Assembly: GCA_034432435.1 (NCBI GenBank)
Contig: DAOUBS010000247.1
Span: 1 to 64,000, forward strand
Direction of reading: 5' to 3'
DNA: 64,000 bases
Source: JANWYT01 sp034432435
GTDB taxonomy: Bacteria; Chloroflexota; Anaerolineae; Aggregatilineales; Phototrophicaceae
This document shows positions 7,971 through 17,393 of this stretch, piece after piece (position 1 is the first letter of the stretch; each line of letters begins with the position of its first letter). A program made the position numbers and the translations under genes. The notes beneath the pieces are model-generated. The model ran no database searches, was not told where the DNA came from, and was given only the letters and a program-made list of their open reading frames with translations.

Positions 7971-8699
7971 ATGCGTTACGACACTTTTACGGCGGCCACC
8001 CAGTTCATCACCGAGCTTCAGCAGCGTCAGCTCGTGCGCCACATCTACGAAGACGGCGACATCATGTTCTTCAGCCTGATGAGCGGTGAGCGCGTCATGG
8101 CCTACATGATCGAGCGGCCCTTCAACCTACAAAACTTGCAGCACCACCTGCGGACGAACACAGCGCGTGGGCGCTATTCGCTCTTCATCTTCTACTTCGA
8201 CATCTTCCTGCCCGCCCACGGCGACTACTACCCGATCGAGGATTGGATGCAGGCGCTGTTGGCGGTGCAGGGCGGCAAGATCTACGGCTTCGAGGTCGCC
8301 AAGAAGCACTCGTTCTTCTTCCCCGTCTACTTTCAAGGCGAGGGCACGCATCGCCACATCATCCACGGCGACCTGCTCGACTTGTCGCTGCTGCGCGGTG
8401 AGCTCGTCCAGACGAAGGAGCCGAGTATCGCCGGGCGCTGGCGCGTGGCCACGTTCGACCCGCGTGAGGGCGATGCCGCCGATGAGCCGCCGCCCATCGC
8501 CGAGGTCGTGCCGGTGTTAGTGCGCCACTATCAGACGCTGGGGCTGGAGGCGACCGACGACCTCGCGCTGATCAAGCGAGCCTATCGTGAGCTGGCGCGG
8601 CAGTATCACCCGGACGTCAACCGCACCCCCCAAGCGACCCTGCGCATGAAGCAGATCAACGAGGCGTATATCCACCTGATGGCGCACCTACGAGGATGA
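7971..8699 (+). CDS. J-domain protein with unknown N-terminal domain
   Basis: 242 codons from the ATG at 7971; an earlier in-frame TTG at 7902 was rejected because it would add a low-complexity lead with no ribosome site. The last 60 residues form a DnaJ J-domain (YQTLGLEATDDLALIKRAYRELARQYHPDVN) including the HPD motif that stimulates DnaK ATPase. The first 170 residues are soluble, rich in aromatic residues and not recognised; they probably choose the client. This is unlike canonical DnaJ, where the J-domain is N-terminal and followed by zinc fingers. The stop overlaps the next gene's start (ATGA), so the two are co-translated. Confidence 0.78.
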   Translation: MRYDTFTAATQFITELQQRQLVRHIYEDGDIMFFSLMSGERVMAYMIERPFNLQNLQHHLRTNTARGRYSLFIFYFDIFLPAHGDYYPIEDWMQALLAVQGGKIYGFEVAKKHSFFFPVYFQGEGTHRHIIHGDLLDLSLLRGELVQTKEPSIAGRWRVATFDPREGDAADEPPPIAEVVPVLVRHYQTLGLEATDDLALIKRAYRELARQYHPDVNRTPQATLRMKQINEAYIHLMAHLRG

Positions 8700-9805
8700 G
8701 CATGACTCCGTGGCTGCCTGTGCATTCGGTGGGGTGGCGGGTGGCAGCGCTGACGCTGCTAGTGTATGCCGCGCTAGTGCTGCTGGTGGTGCTGAACCAG
8801 CCGCAGGGCGTGCTGGCCTTCGCCCACATCGGCACGCGCTTCAGCGAGGGCGACCCCAACGGCACGGTGGGCTATGATGGGCAGTTCGTCTACTTCATCG
8901 CGCGCGACGGGGCCGCCGCTGAGCCGTTCATGGACGGAGCCACCCTGCGCTTTCAGCGCATCCTCTACCCGGTGCTGGCGCGGGCGCTGGCGCTGGGCAG
9001 CGCGGACGTCGTGCCGTGGGCGCTCGTTCTGATCAACCTCGCAGCGCACGCGCTGGCCTGCGGCCTGCTGGCGCACCTCATCGCGCGATTGGGCGGGCAA
9101 AGCTGGTCAGCGGTGGTGTACGCTTTCTGGATCGGCGCGGTATTTGTGGTTCGCTTTAACCTGACGGAAATCCTGTGCGTGGCGCTGAGCTTGGCCGCCG
9201 TCGCCGCCTATCTAAACGCGCGCTGGCGCTGGACGATTGGGCTGCTGGTACTGGCCACCGCCGCCAAAGAGATCGGGCTGCTGGTGGCGTTAGGGCTGGC
9301 GCTACATGCCGCGTTCGCCCGCGGGCGGTGGCGCTGGGCGTTTTTGATCGGGGCGGGGCCGGCGCTATATTTCTTCGTGTGGTGGGGGGTGATGCGGCTG
9401 TGGTTCGGTCGGCTGCCGTTGGGATACCCGGCCGCCAAGCTGCACGCGATCCCGTTTGAAGGGATGTTCAGCGTGTGGGGCGAGCCGCTGCTGTTCGGGA
9501 TGCTGCTGTTGTGGCTGGGGCTGCCGACGTTGATCTTGCTGCTAGCAGCGCTGCGCGTGCTGTGGCAGACGCGCCGCCTGACGCTCAGCGTGGCGCTGCT
9601 GCTGCCCGCGGCGGGCTTCGTGATAGCCATGCCCGATGTGAGCTGGGAAGACCCGGTGGCGGCTTATCGGGTGGCGATCTTGATCGTGCCGACGGGGCTG
9701 CTGTTCGTGGCGGAGCACATGCCGCAGCGCTGGCGCTTGCTGGCGGCGGCGTGGCTGCCTGCGGCGCTCGTCGCCCTGTTAATACCGCGCCTGTGGATCA
9801 CCTAG
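8696..9805 (+). CDS. Polytopic membrane protein, possible GT-C-type glycosyltransferase
   Basis: 369 residues with roughly nine to ten hydrophobic spans. After the first span comes a loop with VGYDGQFVYFIARD and RFQRILYPVLARALALG, a pattern seen in uncharacterised membrane proteins thought to act in cell-surface glycopolymer formation; the acidic residue at the end of the first loop is where GT-C enzymes bind metal and lipid donor. Enzymatic function is inferred only. It is coupled by an ATGA overlap to the J-domain gene upstream; iolB follows after 48 bases with its own possible -10 TACAAT. Confidence 0.6.
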   Translation: MSMTPWLPVHSVGWRVAALTLLVYAALVLLVVLNQPQGVLAFAHIGTRFSEGDPNGTVGYDGQFVYFIARDGAAAEPFMDGATLRFQRILYPVLARALALGSADVVPWALVLINLAAHALACGLLAHLIARLGGQSWSAVVYAFWIGAVFVVRFNLTEILCVALSLAAVAAYLNARWRWTIGLLVLATAAKEIGLLVALGLALHAAFARGRWRWAFLIGAGPALYFFVWWGVMRLWFGRLPLGYPAAKLHAIPFEGMFSVWGEPLLFGMLLLWLGLPTLILLLAALRVLWQTRRLTLSVALLLPAAGFVIAMPDVSWEDPVAAYRVAILIVPTGLLFVAEHMPQRWRLLAAAWLPAALVALLIPRLWIT

Positions 9806-9853
9806 CGCAACATAGGTTACAATCCACATCCGACGCACACAAAGGCAGCCATC

Positions 9854-10681
9854 ATGGATCACCTCCTCCTCGCCAACGACACCGGCAACCTCATCCAGCG
9901 CGTCGCCGCTGGGCAAGCCGCCTTGACGCGCTTGAACGGCATTGCGATGGCGCTCACGACGGGCAAGAAGTTCGCCTTGACGACCGGCCCATACAACTAC
10001 GCCGCGGTGATCCTCGGCGGCGTGGCCGAAATCCGCACCAGCGCTGAGACGTTCCTCGACGTCGGGCGGCGCACGGACGTGTTCGCGGGGATGCCCTACG
10101 CCATCACGATTGCCCCCAACACGGAGTTTGAGATCGAGGCGCTGAGCGACGATTTTCAGTTTGCCGCCTGCTGGGCGACGGCGGTGCAGCCTGTGCAGAC
10201 GCGCGTCATCCGCCCGCGCGATGTCAACGTGCACCTGCACACCGTCGGACGCATCAGCTATCAGGTGAACCGCGTCGTGCAGGGCGAACTCAACCTGTGG
10301 GAGACGTACATCCCCAGCACGAATTGGGCCTTCTTCCCGCCGATTCGGTATCAGGACAGCGAGGCGCTGCTGCTAATGAAGCAAGACCGCGCCACCGGCT
10401 TTGCGCTGCACCAACTGCGCGTTGACGGCCATGAAGAGACCTTCACCAGCCGCCATAATGACGTGGTGATCGTCCCATGCGGGGCGTATCATTCGCTCGT
10501 CAGCAGCCCGATCGGGGTGACGTATGCGCTGGGGATGAGCCACAGCCTGAGCGCGACGCGCGACGCTTACCCCGATTACGGGTGGTATCGGCACGTCTAC
10601 GCCCACGCCACCCCAGACCCGCGCCTGCCAATTGTGGACATCGGCATGGAGCCGCTTGAACCAGCAGACCACGACAACTGA
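9854..10681 (+). CDS. iolB: 5-deoxy-glucuronate isomerase
   Basis: 275-residue bicupin enzyme of myo-inositol breakdown that converts 5-deoxy-glucuronate to 2-deoxy-5-keto-gluconate. The sequence shows cupin strands, the conserved GGVAEI and RTDVFAGMPYAITIAP segments of the first half, and the metal-site region of the second half (VHLHTVGR, ETYIPSTNWAFFPPI, CGAYHSL and an HSLSATRDAYPDYGWYRHV tail). No other iol gene is present; instead the homoaconitase large subunit begins 15 bases downstream, so it shares an operon with lysine or leucine synthesis genes. That is an unusual setting but does not weaken the family assignment. Confidence 0.85.
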   Translation: MDHLLLANDTGNLIQRVAAGQAALTRLNGIAMALTTGKKFALTTGPYNYAAVILGGVAEIRTSAETFLDVGRRTDVFAGMPYAITIAPNTEFEIEALSDDFQFAACWATAVQPVQTRVIRPRDVNVHLHTVGRISYQVNRVVQGELNLWETYIPSTNWAFFPPIRYQDSEALLLMKQDRATGFALHQLRVDGHEETFTSRHNDVVIVPCGAYHSLVSSPIGVTYALGMSHSLSATRDAYPDYGWYRHVYAHATPDPRLPIVDIGMEPLEPADHDN

Positions 10682-10696
10682 AAGGGAGGGATCCTG

Positions 10697-11950
10697 ATGC
10701 CGCAGACCTTCGTGCAGAAAGCGCTGGCGCGCGCCGCGGGCGTGGAGCACGCCAACGTGGGCGACGTGCTCGACGTGCGCGCCGACGTGATGTTCAGCCA
10801 CGACAACACCGCCGCCATCATCCGCTTGTTCAAAGAGATCGGCGCGACCCGCATCGCCTACCCTGAGCGGGTAGCCATCACGCTCGATCACGCCGTCCCC
10901 GCCCCGACCACCGCCCACGCCCAAAACCACGCCGACATCCGCGCGTGGGTGCGCGAACAAGGCATCCGACATTTCTACGAGGTCGGGCGCGGCATCTGCC
11001 ATCAGGTCATCAGTGAAGAGGCGCTCGTCCTGCCCGGCGAGACGATCTTCGGCAGCGACAGCCACACGACCCACTTCGGCTGGCTGGGGGCGTTCGGGAT
11101 GGGCGTCGGGCGCACCGAGATGGCCGCGTTGTGGGCCACCGGCGAGCTGTGGATCCGCGTGCCCGAGACGCTCCAGATCACCCTCACAGGGCGCTTGCAG
11201 CCCGGCGTGATGGCCAAGGACATCGCGCTGAAAGTGCTGCGCGACCTGCGCTTGACCGGCAGCGGCTATCGCGCCGTCGAGTTCCACGGGGACACGATCG
11301 GCACGCTCTCGCTGGATGAGCGCCCCGTGCTGCCCAACTTGATGGCCGAGTTCGGGGCGATGAGCGCCTACCTGCCGCCGGATTCGCTCGTGTTCGACGC
11401 GCTAGAGGCCAAGCGCACGCGCGACTACACGCCGATCTACCCCGACCCCGACGCAGCCTACGACCAAACGCACGCTATCGACTGCGCCGCGCTGCCGCCG
11501 CAGGTGGCCTTTCCCCATCAGCCAGACAACGTGTTCGACTTGACGGACGCGCTCGGCCAGCCGATTGAGCAGGCTTTCATCGGCACGTGCACGGGCGGGC
11601 GCTATGAGGACTTGGCGGCGGCGGCGGCGGTGCTCAAGGGCAAGCGCATCCGCTCGCGGTTGATCGTCATCCCAGCCAGCGCGCAGGTGATCCAGCAGGC
11701 GTTGGCGACGGGCGTGCTGGCCACGCTGCTTGAGGCAGGGGCAGCGCTCAACACGCCGGGCTGCGGCCCATGCATGGGCAACCACATGGGCGTGCCTGCC
11801 CCCAACGAGGCGACCATCAGCACGGGCAGCCGCAACTTCCGCGGGCGCATGGGCACGCCCGACGCGCCCTGCTACCTCGCCAACCCCTACGTCGTGGCGG
11901 CGGCAGCCGTCGCGGGCTGCATCGTTGACCCACGCGCGGTGATGGCCTAG
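10697..11950 (+). CDS. Homoaconitase / 3-isopropylmalate dehydratase, large subunit
   Basis: 417 residues, the size of the two-subunit prokaryotic LeuC/HacA type. It carries the 4Fe-4S cysteines in IGTCTGGRYEDL and NTPGCGPCMGNHMG, the substrate segments FGSDSHTTHFGWLGAFGMGVG, and ends SRNFRGRMGTPDAPCYLANPYVVAAAAV. In the alpha-aminoadipate pathway this enzyme isomerises homocitrate; in leucine synthesis the near-identical enzyme acts on isopropylmalate. Because the LysW cluster lies 8 kb away on the other strand, a lysT role is likely, but sequence alone does not settle it. AAAGGGAGGGATCCTG gives a strong ribosome site. The small subunit follows after 24 bases. Confidence 0.85.
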   Translation: MPQTFVQKALARAAGVEHANVGDVLDVRADVMFSHDNTAAIIRLFKEIGATRIAYPERVAITLDHAVPAPTTAHAQNHADIRAWVREQGIRHFYEVGRGICHQVISEEALVLPGETIFGSDSHTTHFGWLGAFGMGVGRTEMAALWATGELWIRVPETLQITLTGRLQPGVMAKDIALKVLRDLRLTGSGYRAVEFHGDTIGTLSLDERPVLPNLMAEFGAMSAYLPPDSLVFDALEAKRTRDYTPIYPDPDAAYDQTHAIDCAALPPQVAFPHQPDNVFDLTDALGQPIEQAFIGTCTGGRYEDLAAAAAVLKGKRIRSRLIVIPASAQVIQQALATGVLATLLEAGAALNTPGCGPCMGNHMGVPAPNEATISTGSRNFRGRMGTPDAPCYLANPYVVAAAAVAGCIVDPRAVMA

Positions 11951-11974
11951 CCTCCAATCGAAAGGACACCCTTC

Positions 11975-12490
11975 ATGACACAGCATCGCGTTCACGTCTA
12001 CGGCGACAACGTCAACACGGACCTGATCTTCGCCGGTAAGTACACCTACACCCTGCGCGAGCGCGACGAGATCGCCCGCCGCGCGCTGGAAGACCTTGAT
12101 CCCGACTTCGTGAGGCGCGTTCAGCCTGGCGATGTGATCGTGGCGGGGCAGAACTGGGGCAACGGCAGCAGCCGCGAGCAAGCCGTGACCTGCCTGAAGT
12201 GGAACGGCATCCGCGCCATCGTCGCGGCCAGCTTCGGCGGGTTGTACCTGCGCAACTGCATCAATCAAGGGGTGCACCCGATCGTCTGCCCGGCGCTGCA
12301 CACGCTGGTCAAGACGGGGGACGTGATCGAGATTGAGGACGGCGTGATCCGCGCGGCGGGGCAGACCTTCCCGATCCCGCCGCTGTCGCCCTCGGTGCAG
12401 GCGATCCTCGACGCGGGCGGCCTGATCCCGATGCTAGCGCGGCGGTTTCGATCGGAAGGGGATGTAGCTTGTTTGGGGGTTGAGGGATGA
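11975..12490 (+). CDS. Homoaconitase / 3-isopropylmalate dehydratase, small subunit
   Basis: 171 residues, partner of the preceding gene. The swivelling domain shows NVNTDLIFAGKYTY, GNGSSREQA at residues 63-70, and the loop VAASFGGLYLRNCINQGV, the region known to set substrate choice between isopropylmalate and homocitrate. AAAGGAC lies about ten bases before the ATG. The C-terminal 15 residues after PMLARRF look ragged compared with the family and may be an extension caused by a shifted stop. A hairpin of the dispersed palindrome family follows eight bases after the stop. Confidence 0.85.
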   Translation: MTQHRVHVYGDNVNTDLIFAGKYTYTLRERDEIARRALEDLDPDFVRRVQPGDVIVAGQNWGNGSSREQAVTCLKWNGIRAIVAASFGGLYLRNCINQGVHPIVCPALHTLVKTGDVIEIEDGVIRAAGQTFPIPPLSPSVQAILDAGGLIPMLARRFRSEGDVACLGVEG

Positions 12491-12497
12491 GGCCCAC

Positions 12498-12517
12498 GGA
12501 CGCGACAAGTTGCGTCC
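12498..12517. repeat. Intergenic palindrome
   Basis: GGACGCGACAAGTTGCGTCC, nine-base arms with one G-U pair, directly after the aconitase-type small subunit gene. It belongs to the dispersed palindrome family described in the findings. There is no T-run on either side, so terminator activity is doubtful. Confidence 0.6.
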
Positions 12518-12613
12518 CCACTCCGTGTTAAGTTTCCAAACAGCATCAGGGGGCACGTTCCGATTATCTGTAACGCGCAGGTAATTCAAAATATTAAGAT
12601 TTCATGTTTTTCC

Positions 12614-12641
12614 TTTACAAGCCATATGAAGCGTGTATGAT
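12614..12641 (+). promoter_or_regulatory. Promoter of the potBCDA operon
   Basis: TTTACA (12614-12619), 16-base spacer, TATGAT (12636-12641), within the AT-rich part of the 290-base gap before potB. Transcription would start near 12649, giving a leader of about 90 bases before the small upstream ORF. Confidence 0.55.
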
Positions 12642-12648
12642 TACACGC
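12631..12648. promoter_or_regulatory. Palindrome over the potB -10 box, possible operator
   Basis: GCGTGTA-TGAT-TACACGC, a perfect inverted repeat with seven-base arms that contains the proposed -10 box. Its position suits repression by a dimeric regulator. The regulator is unknown. Confidence 0.5.
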
Positions 12649-12736
12649 ACTGCGAACTCACTGATAGTTGGCTTAACCGCTGGCTGGCATTGAGTTTGTT
12701 TCTTTTACTAAAAGTGTTCACAGGGAGGGTCTTGTC

Positions 12737-12796
12737 ATGGTGTACAAGATCATTTGCGCCTTCATCGAGGATGATCTGCCATGGCGCTATGGCTGA
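12737..12796 (+). CDS. Small upstream ORF before potB (19 aa)
   Basis: MVYKIICAFIEDDLPWRYG, starting ten bases after GGGAGGG, the best ribosome site in the region, and ending 16 bases inside potB in another frame. Translation of this ORF would deliver ribosomes onto the potB start (GAGG and ATG at 12781), so it may couple or gate potB expression. No homology is recognised; it could be a leader peptide sensing polyamines or simply a chance ORF with a good ribosome site. Confidence 0.4.
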   Translation: MVYKIICAFIEDDLPWRYG

Positions 12797-13647
12797 GGGG
12801 GCTAGCGCGCGGGCGGGGGTACGCCCTGCTGTCGGTTCCAGCCGTCGTTTGGTTGGTCTTGTTCTTTGTCGCTCCGGTGATCATCGTGCTGGGCATCAGC
12901 TTCATGTCACGTGGCACTGGGGGCCTGCCAGTTCTTCCCCTCACGCTTGACAACTATTCGCGCACGTTCAACGTCTTTGGCGGCGTCATTGGGCAGTCGG
13001 TGCGCTTTGCGCTCATCACGACAGTCGCCTGCCTGCTGCTGGGCTACCCGATGGCCTACTTCATCAAAACGCGCCGCACGCGCTGGGCGAAAGGAGTCGC
13101 GCTCTTCCTCGTCGTCCTGCCCTTTTGGACGAACCTGCTCATCCGCACGTATGCATGGCGCTTCTTGCTCGCGCGTGAAGGCCTCATCAACAGCCTGCTG
13201 CTCGAGCTGCGCTTGATCGACGCGCCGATCCAAATCCTGAACACCGAATTTGCGGTCATCCTCGGCTTGGTCTATGGGATGCTGCCGTTCATGGTGCTGC
13301 CGATCTACGCTTCGATGGAGCGCTTTGACTTCCGCTACATCGAGGCGGCGCAAGACCTCGGCGCGGGGGCGTGGGCGGCCTTTTGGCGCGTCCTGCTGCC
13401 GATGACCTTGCCGGGGGTGATTGCGGGGTGTGTGTTGGTGTTCGTCCCGTCGATTGGCTCATACGTCACGCCCGACCTGCTGGGCGGCAACCGTGGGCTG
13501 ATGATTGCGACGCTGCTGGCCGGCCAGCTCACCGGCAGCGGCAACATGCCGCAGGGGGCGGCCATCTCGATGGTGCTGCTGGCGATGATCGTCGTGCCGT
13601 TGGCGGTTTACGTGTGGACAGGCAGAAAGGAAGAGCAGCGTGGTTAG
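12781..13647 (+). CDS. potB: Spermidine/putrescine ABC transporter permease
   Basis: 288-residue inner-membrane permease with six hydrophobic spans. The second half carries the EAA loop typical of binding-protein-dependent importers (YIEAAQDLGAGAWAAFWRVLLPMTLPGVIAG), which contacts the ATPase. The N-terminal LSVPAVVWLVLFFVAPVIIVLGISF and the PIYASMERFDFRYIEAA region match PotB/PotH. It is first in a potB-C-D-A operon and overlaps the upstream small ORF; its 3' end overlaps potC by eight bases. Substrate is inferred from PotD: a polyamine or a related cation. Confidence 0.88.
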   Translation: MALWLRGLARGRGYALLSVPAVVWLVLFFVAPVIIVLGISFMSRGTGGLPVLPLTLDNYSRTFNVFGGVIGQSVRFALITTVACLLLGYPMAYFIKTRRTRWAKGVALFLVVLPFWTNLLIRTYAWRFLLAREGLINSLLLELRLIDAPIQILNTEFAVILGLVYGMLPFMVLPIYASMERFDFRYIEAAQDLGAGAWAAFWRVLLPMTLPGVIAGCVLVFVPSIGSYVTPDLLGGNRGLMIATLLAGQLTGSGNMPQGAAISMVLLAMIVVPLAVYVWTGRKEEQRG

Positions 13648-14569
13648 TCAGATTGCCACCCCGCTTGAGGTGCGGCAGCAGCAGATCGTCGACCGTGCGC
13701 AGCGCACGCGGCAGTTTCATCGCGTCGGCAAGGTGGGGTTGATCATCGCCCCGCTGGCCGCCTATTTCTTCCTATGGGCCCCGATCGTGCTGCTGGTGGC
13801 GTTCTCGTTCAACGCCTCCGGTTCGCTGGCCACGTGGAGCGGCTTCAGCTTTCAGTGGTATCAGACGATCTTTGACGGCGCGATCGGCAGCGGCTCGCCC
13901 AACAGCTTCTCCAGCCGCTTGATGCTGACCGCGCTGGGCAACAGCGTCTTCGTCGCGCTGATCGCCACGCTCATCAGCTGCGTGATCGGCACGCTGGTTG
14001 CGCTCAGCCTTGCGCGCGGGCGCTACCCCGGCAAGCGGCTGCTCAGCGGGCTGCTTTACGCGCCGATCGTCATCCCAGACGTCACGCAGGGCGTCTCGCT
14101 GGCGCTGTTCTTCAAAGTCGTGTTTGACTTCATCCACATGGTGAGCGGCGAGCGGCCTGTGACGGGCTTCACGACGATCATCATCGGGCATGTGGCGTTC
14201 AACATCTCATACGTTGCGATTGTCGTTGGGGCGCGTCTGGCAGACATGAACCCGCGCTACGAGGAAGCCGCCGCGGATCTGGGCGCTGGCCCGTGGCAGG
14301 CCTTCTATCGGGTGACGCTGCCGCTGCTCATGCCGGGCATCGTCGCGGGCGGCCTGCTGGCGTTCACCATGTCGCTCGACGATTTCGTCATCACCTTCTT
14401 CCTGTCAGGGGTCGGAACGACCACGCTGCCGCTGTACGTCTACAGTTTGCTTAAAGTTTCAGTAACGCCTGAAATTAACGCTATAAGTACAGTTATGCTT
14501 ATAGCATCGACAGCGTTCGTCGGGGCGTCGCTCTTCTTTCAAGGGAACGTCACCAAGACCGCTGCTTAA
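13640..14569 (+). CDS. potC: Spermidine/putrescine ABC transporter permease
   Basis: 309 residues with a GTG start at 13640 that overlaps the potB end by eight bases; GAAAGGAAGAG upstream serves as ribosome site. Six predicted membrane spans follow a hydrophilic lead of about 30 residues. The EAA loop is YEEAAADLGAGPWQAFYRVTLPLLMPGIVAG, followed by SLDDFVITFFLSG, a typical PotC/PotI signature. The last 90 bases are noticeably less GC-rich than the rest of the gene. It pairs with PotB to form the translocation pore. Confidence 0.88.
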   Translation: MVSQIATPLEVRQQQIVDRAQRTRQFHRVGKVGLIIAPLAAYFFLWAPIVLLVAFSFNASGSLATWSGFSFQWYQTIFDGAIGSGSPNSFSSRLMLTALGNSVFVALIATLISCVIGTLVALSLARGRYPGKRLLSGLLYAPIVIPDVTQGVSLALFFKVVFDFIHMVSGERPVTGFTTIIIGHVAFNISYVAIVVGARLADMNPRYEEAAADLGAGPWQAFYRVTLPLLMPGIVAGGLLAFTMSLDDFVITFFLSGVGTTTLPLYVYSLLKVSVTPEINAISTVMLIASTAFVGASLFFQGNVTKTAA

Positions 14570-14599
14570 CCAACGTTGCACACAAATGGAGGAGAGCTT

Positions 14600-16144
14600 A
14601 TGTTGAAACGTCCGATTTTGGTGGTTGCTGCGGTCGCTGCGCTGGCGTTGGCCGCCTGCGCTGGCCCAGCGCCCACTGCCACGCCGCAGCCAACCAACAC
14701 GCCAGTCATCACCCCCACCTCCGAAGCGACGGAAGCACCCATCAGCGCTGAAGCGACTGAAGAAGCCACCCCGGAGGTGACCCCGGAAGCCGCCGTCGAA
14801 GCCACTGAAGAAGCCACCCCGGAGGTGACACCAGAAGCCACCGTCGAAGCCACTGAAGAAGCCACCCCGGAGGTGACCCCCGTCGCGGTGACGCTGCCCG
14901 CCAAGACGCAGACCGGCGGCCTGTCCGTCGCAGTGCTGCGCGCCGCACGACCAACAACCACCCCTGAGCCAGAGGCTACCGCCGAAGCGACTGCCGAGGT
15001 CACTCCGGAGATGACCCCGGAGGTCACGCTCGAGGCCACCCCTGAGGTGACCCCCGAGGCTACCCCTGAAGCTACCGGCGAGGCCATGCCCGCGGCGACG
15101 GACGCCCCTGCCGCTGTCGCTGAGGGCGGTATCACGTGGACGTGCCCTGAGGACTTCAGCGGCCAGCGCTTGAGCATCTACAATTGGGCGGAGTACATCG
15201 GCAATACGACCATTCAAGACTTCACCCGCCTGTGCGAGGGCGTGACGGTCGTGCTGGACTACTTCGACACGAACGAGACGCTCATCACCCGCATGCGCGC
15301 CGGCAACCCGGGCTATGACATCGCCTTCCCCAACGACTACGCCATTGCCATCCTCGCCAACGAGGGGCTGCTGGAGCGCATCAACTTTGAGAACATCCCC
15401 AACTATGCCAACGTGGCCGAGCGCTGGAAGAACCAATACTTTGACCCAAACAACGAATGGGGCGTGCCTTATCTGTGGTCAACCTATGGCATCATCTACA
15501 ACCGCGAACGCGTGAGCACGCCGCCCGTGTCGTGGATGGACTTCTTCACCCATAACGGCCCGGTGCAGTGGATCGACGACTACCGCGGCATGTTCGGCCC
15601 GGCCTTCTGGCTGATGGGCGTCAGCGCCAGCAGCACTAACCCTGAGGAAATCCGCAAGGCAGCGGAGTTCTTAAAGGCCAATGGCAGCAACGCGGTGAGC
15701 ATGGCCGGCGGCTTCACGGAAGCGCTTGAAAACGGCGAGGTGGACATGATCCTCACCTACAGCAGCTACGCCTACGCGCTGCCGGAGAAGTGCCAGTGCG
15801 ACCGCTTCGTTTACGTCGTGCCGCAGGAAGGCTCGGCGGTGGACGTCACGATGGCGGTCGTCCTGCGCGGCGCGCGCAACCAGCGCCTAGCGGAGGCCTT
15901 CATCGACTACCTGAACGATCCGTTTGTGGCCGCGCAGATCGTCAACGACACCGGCTACAACACGACCAACCAAGCCGCCCTCGACAGCGGCTTCATCCGC
16001 CCAGAGGTGCTCAACAACCCGGCCTTGTTCGTCGGGCCAGAGACGATGACGCGGCTGGAGTTCTACCGCCCCATCACCGAGGCGGAGGGCGAGTATCAGA
16101 TGCTGTGGGATGAGATCCGCATCCAGCTTGGCATCGGCGGCTAG
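14600..16144 (+). CDS. potD: Polyamine-binding lipoprotein with long Glu-Ala-Thr-Pro linker
   Basis: 514 residues from the ATG at 14600, chosen because GGAGGAGAG stands just before it and a lipoprotein signal follows (LALAAC, lipid-modified Cys20). Residues 22 to about 175 are a low-complexity stalk of Glu/Ala/Thr/Pro/Val, containing three near-identical 16-residue units. The binding domain then begins at about residue 180 (LSIYNWAEYIGNTTIQDF, TNETLITRMRAGNPGYDIAFPNDYAI, PYLWSTYGIIYNRERV), matching the PotD/PotF family. The stalk likely holds the receptor away from the membrane, as expected for a cell with one membrane and thick envelope. It sits between potC and potA. Confidence 0.88.
   Translation: MLKRPILVVAAVAALALAACAGPAPTATPQPTNTPVITPTSEATEAPISAEATEEATPEVTPEAAVEATEEATPEVTPEATVEATEEATPEVTPVAVTLPAKTQTGGLSVAVLRAARPTTTPEPEATAEATAEVTPEMTPEVTLEATPEVTPEATPEATGEAMPAATDAPAAVAEGGITWTCPEDFSGQRLSIYNWAEYIGNTTIQDFTRLCEGVTVVLDYFDTNETLITRMRAGNPGYDIAFPNDYAIAILANEGLLERINFENIPNYANVAERWKNQYFDPNNEWGVPYLWSTYGIIYNRERVSTPPVSWMDFFTHNGPVQWIDDYRGMFGPAFWLMGVSASSTNPEEIRKAAEFLKANGSNAVSMAGGFTEALENGEVDMILTYSSYAYALPEKCQCDRFVYVVPQEGSAVDVTMAVVLRGARNQRLAEAFIDYLNDPFVAAQIVNDTGYNTTNQAALDSGFIRPEVLNNPALFVGPETMTRLEFYRPITEAEGEYQMLWDEIRIQLGIGG
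14750..14887 (+). repeat. 48-bp tandem repeat in the potD stalk
   Basis: Three units starting at 14750, 14798 and 14846, each coding EATEEATPEVTPEA with small changes; the third unit is cut after PEVTP. The DNA is nearly identical between units two and three, so expansion looks recent, and copy number could vary between strains. Confidence 0.85.
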
Positions 16145-16200
16145 CCGCGCACCGGCCGGGGGCGTTGGTCGCGCTCGGCGTTTCACGCGGACCATCACGC

Positions 16201-16220
16201 GGACAGGGGCAGCCCTGTCC
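16201..16220. repeat. Intergenic palindrome between potD and potA
   Basis: GGACAGGGGCAGCCCTGTCC with perfect eight-base arms, followed by GTTTTCG. It lies in the 118-base gap between potD and potA and could lower read-through into potA or protect the potD message end. It is a member of the dispersed palindrome family. Confidence 0.65.
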
Positions 16221-16262
16221 GTTTTCGTCCAACCGCGATTTTGAGGAGGCAATCAGAAAAAC

Positions 16263-17381
<1,119 letters not shown>

Positions 17382-17393
17382 GCGTAACCGCGC

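Noticed and set aside
8680..8702. Partial look-alike of the parS-like palindrome (GCGCACCTACGAGG...)
   Set aside because: Only the left arm matches; the right arm differs in several of nine bases, so it is probably chance.
12633..12950. 105-codon frame across the potB start
   Set aside because: It begins within the palindromic promoter region without a ribosome site and overlaps potB out of frame; the 19-codon ORF at 12737 is better placed.
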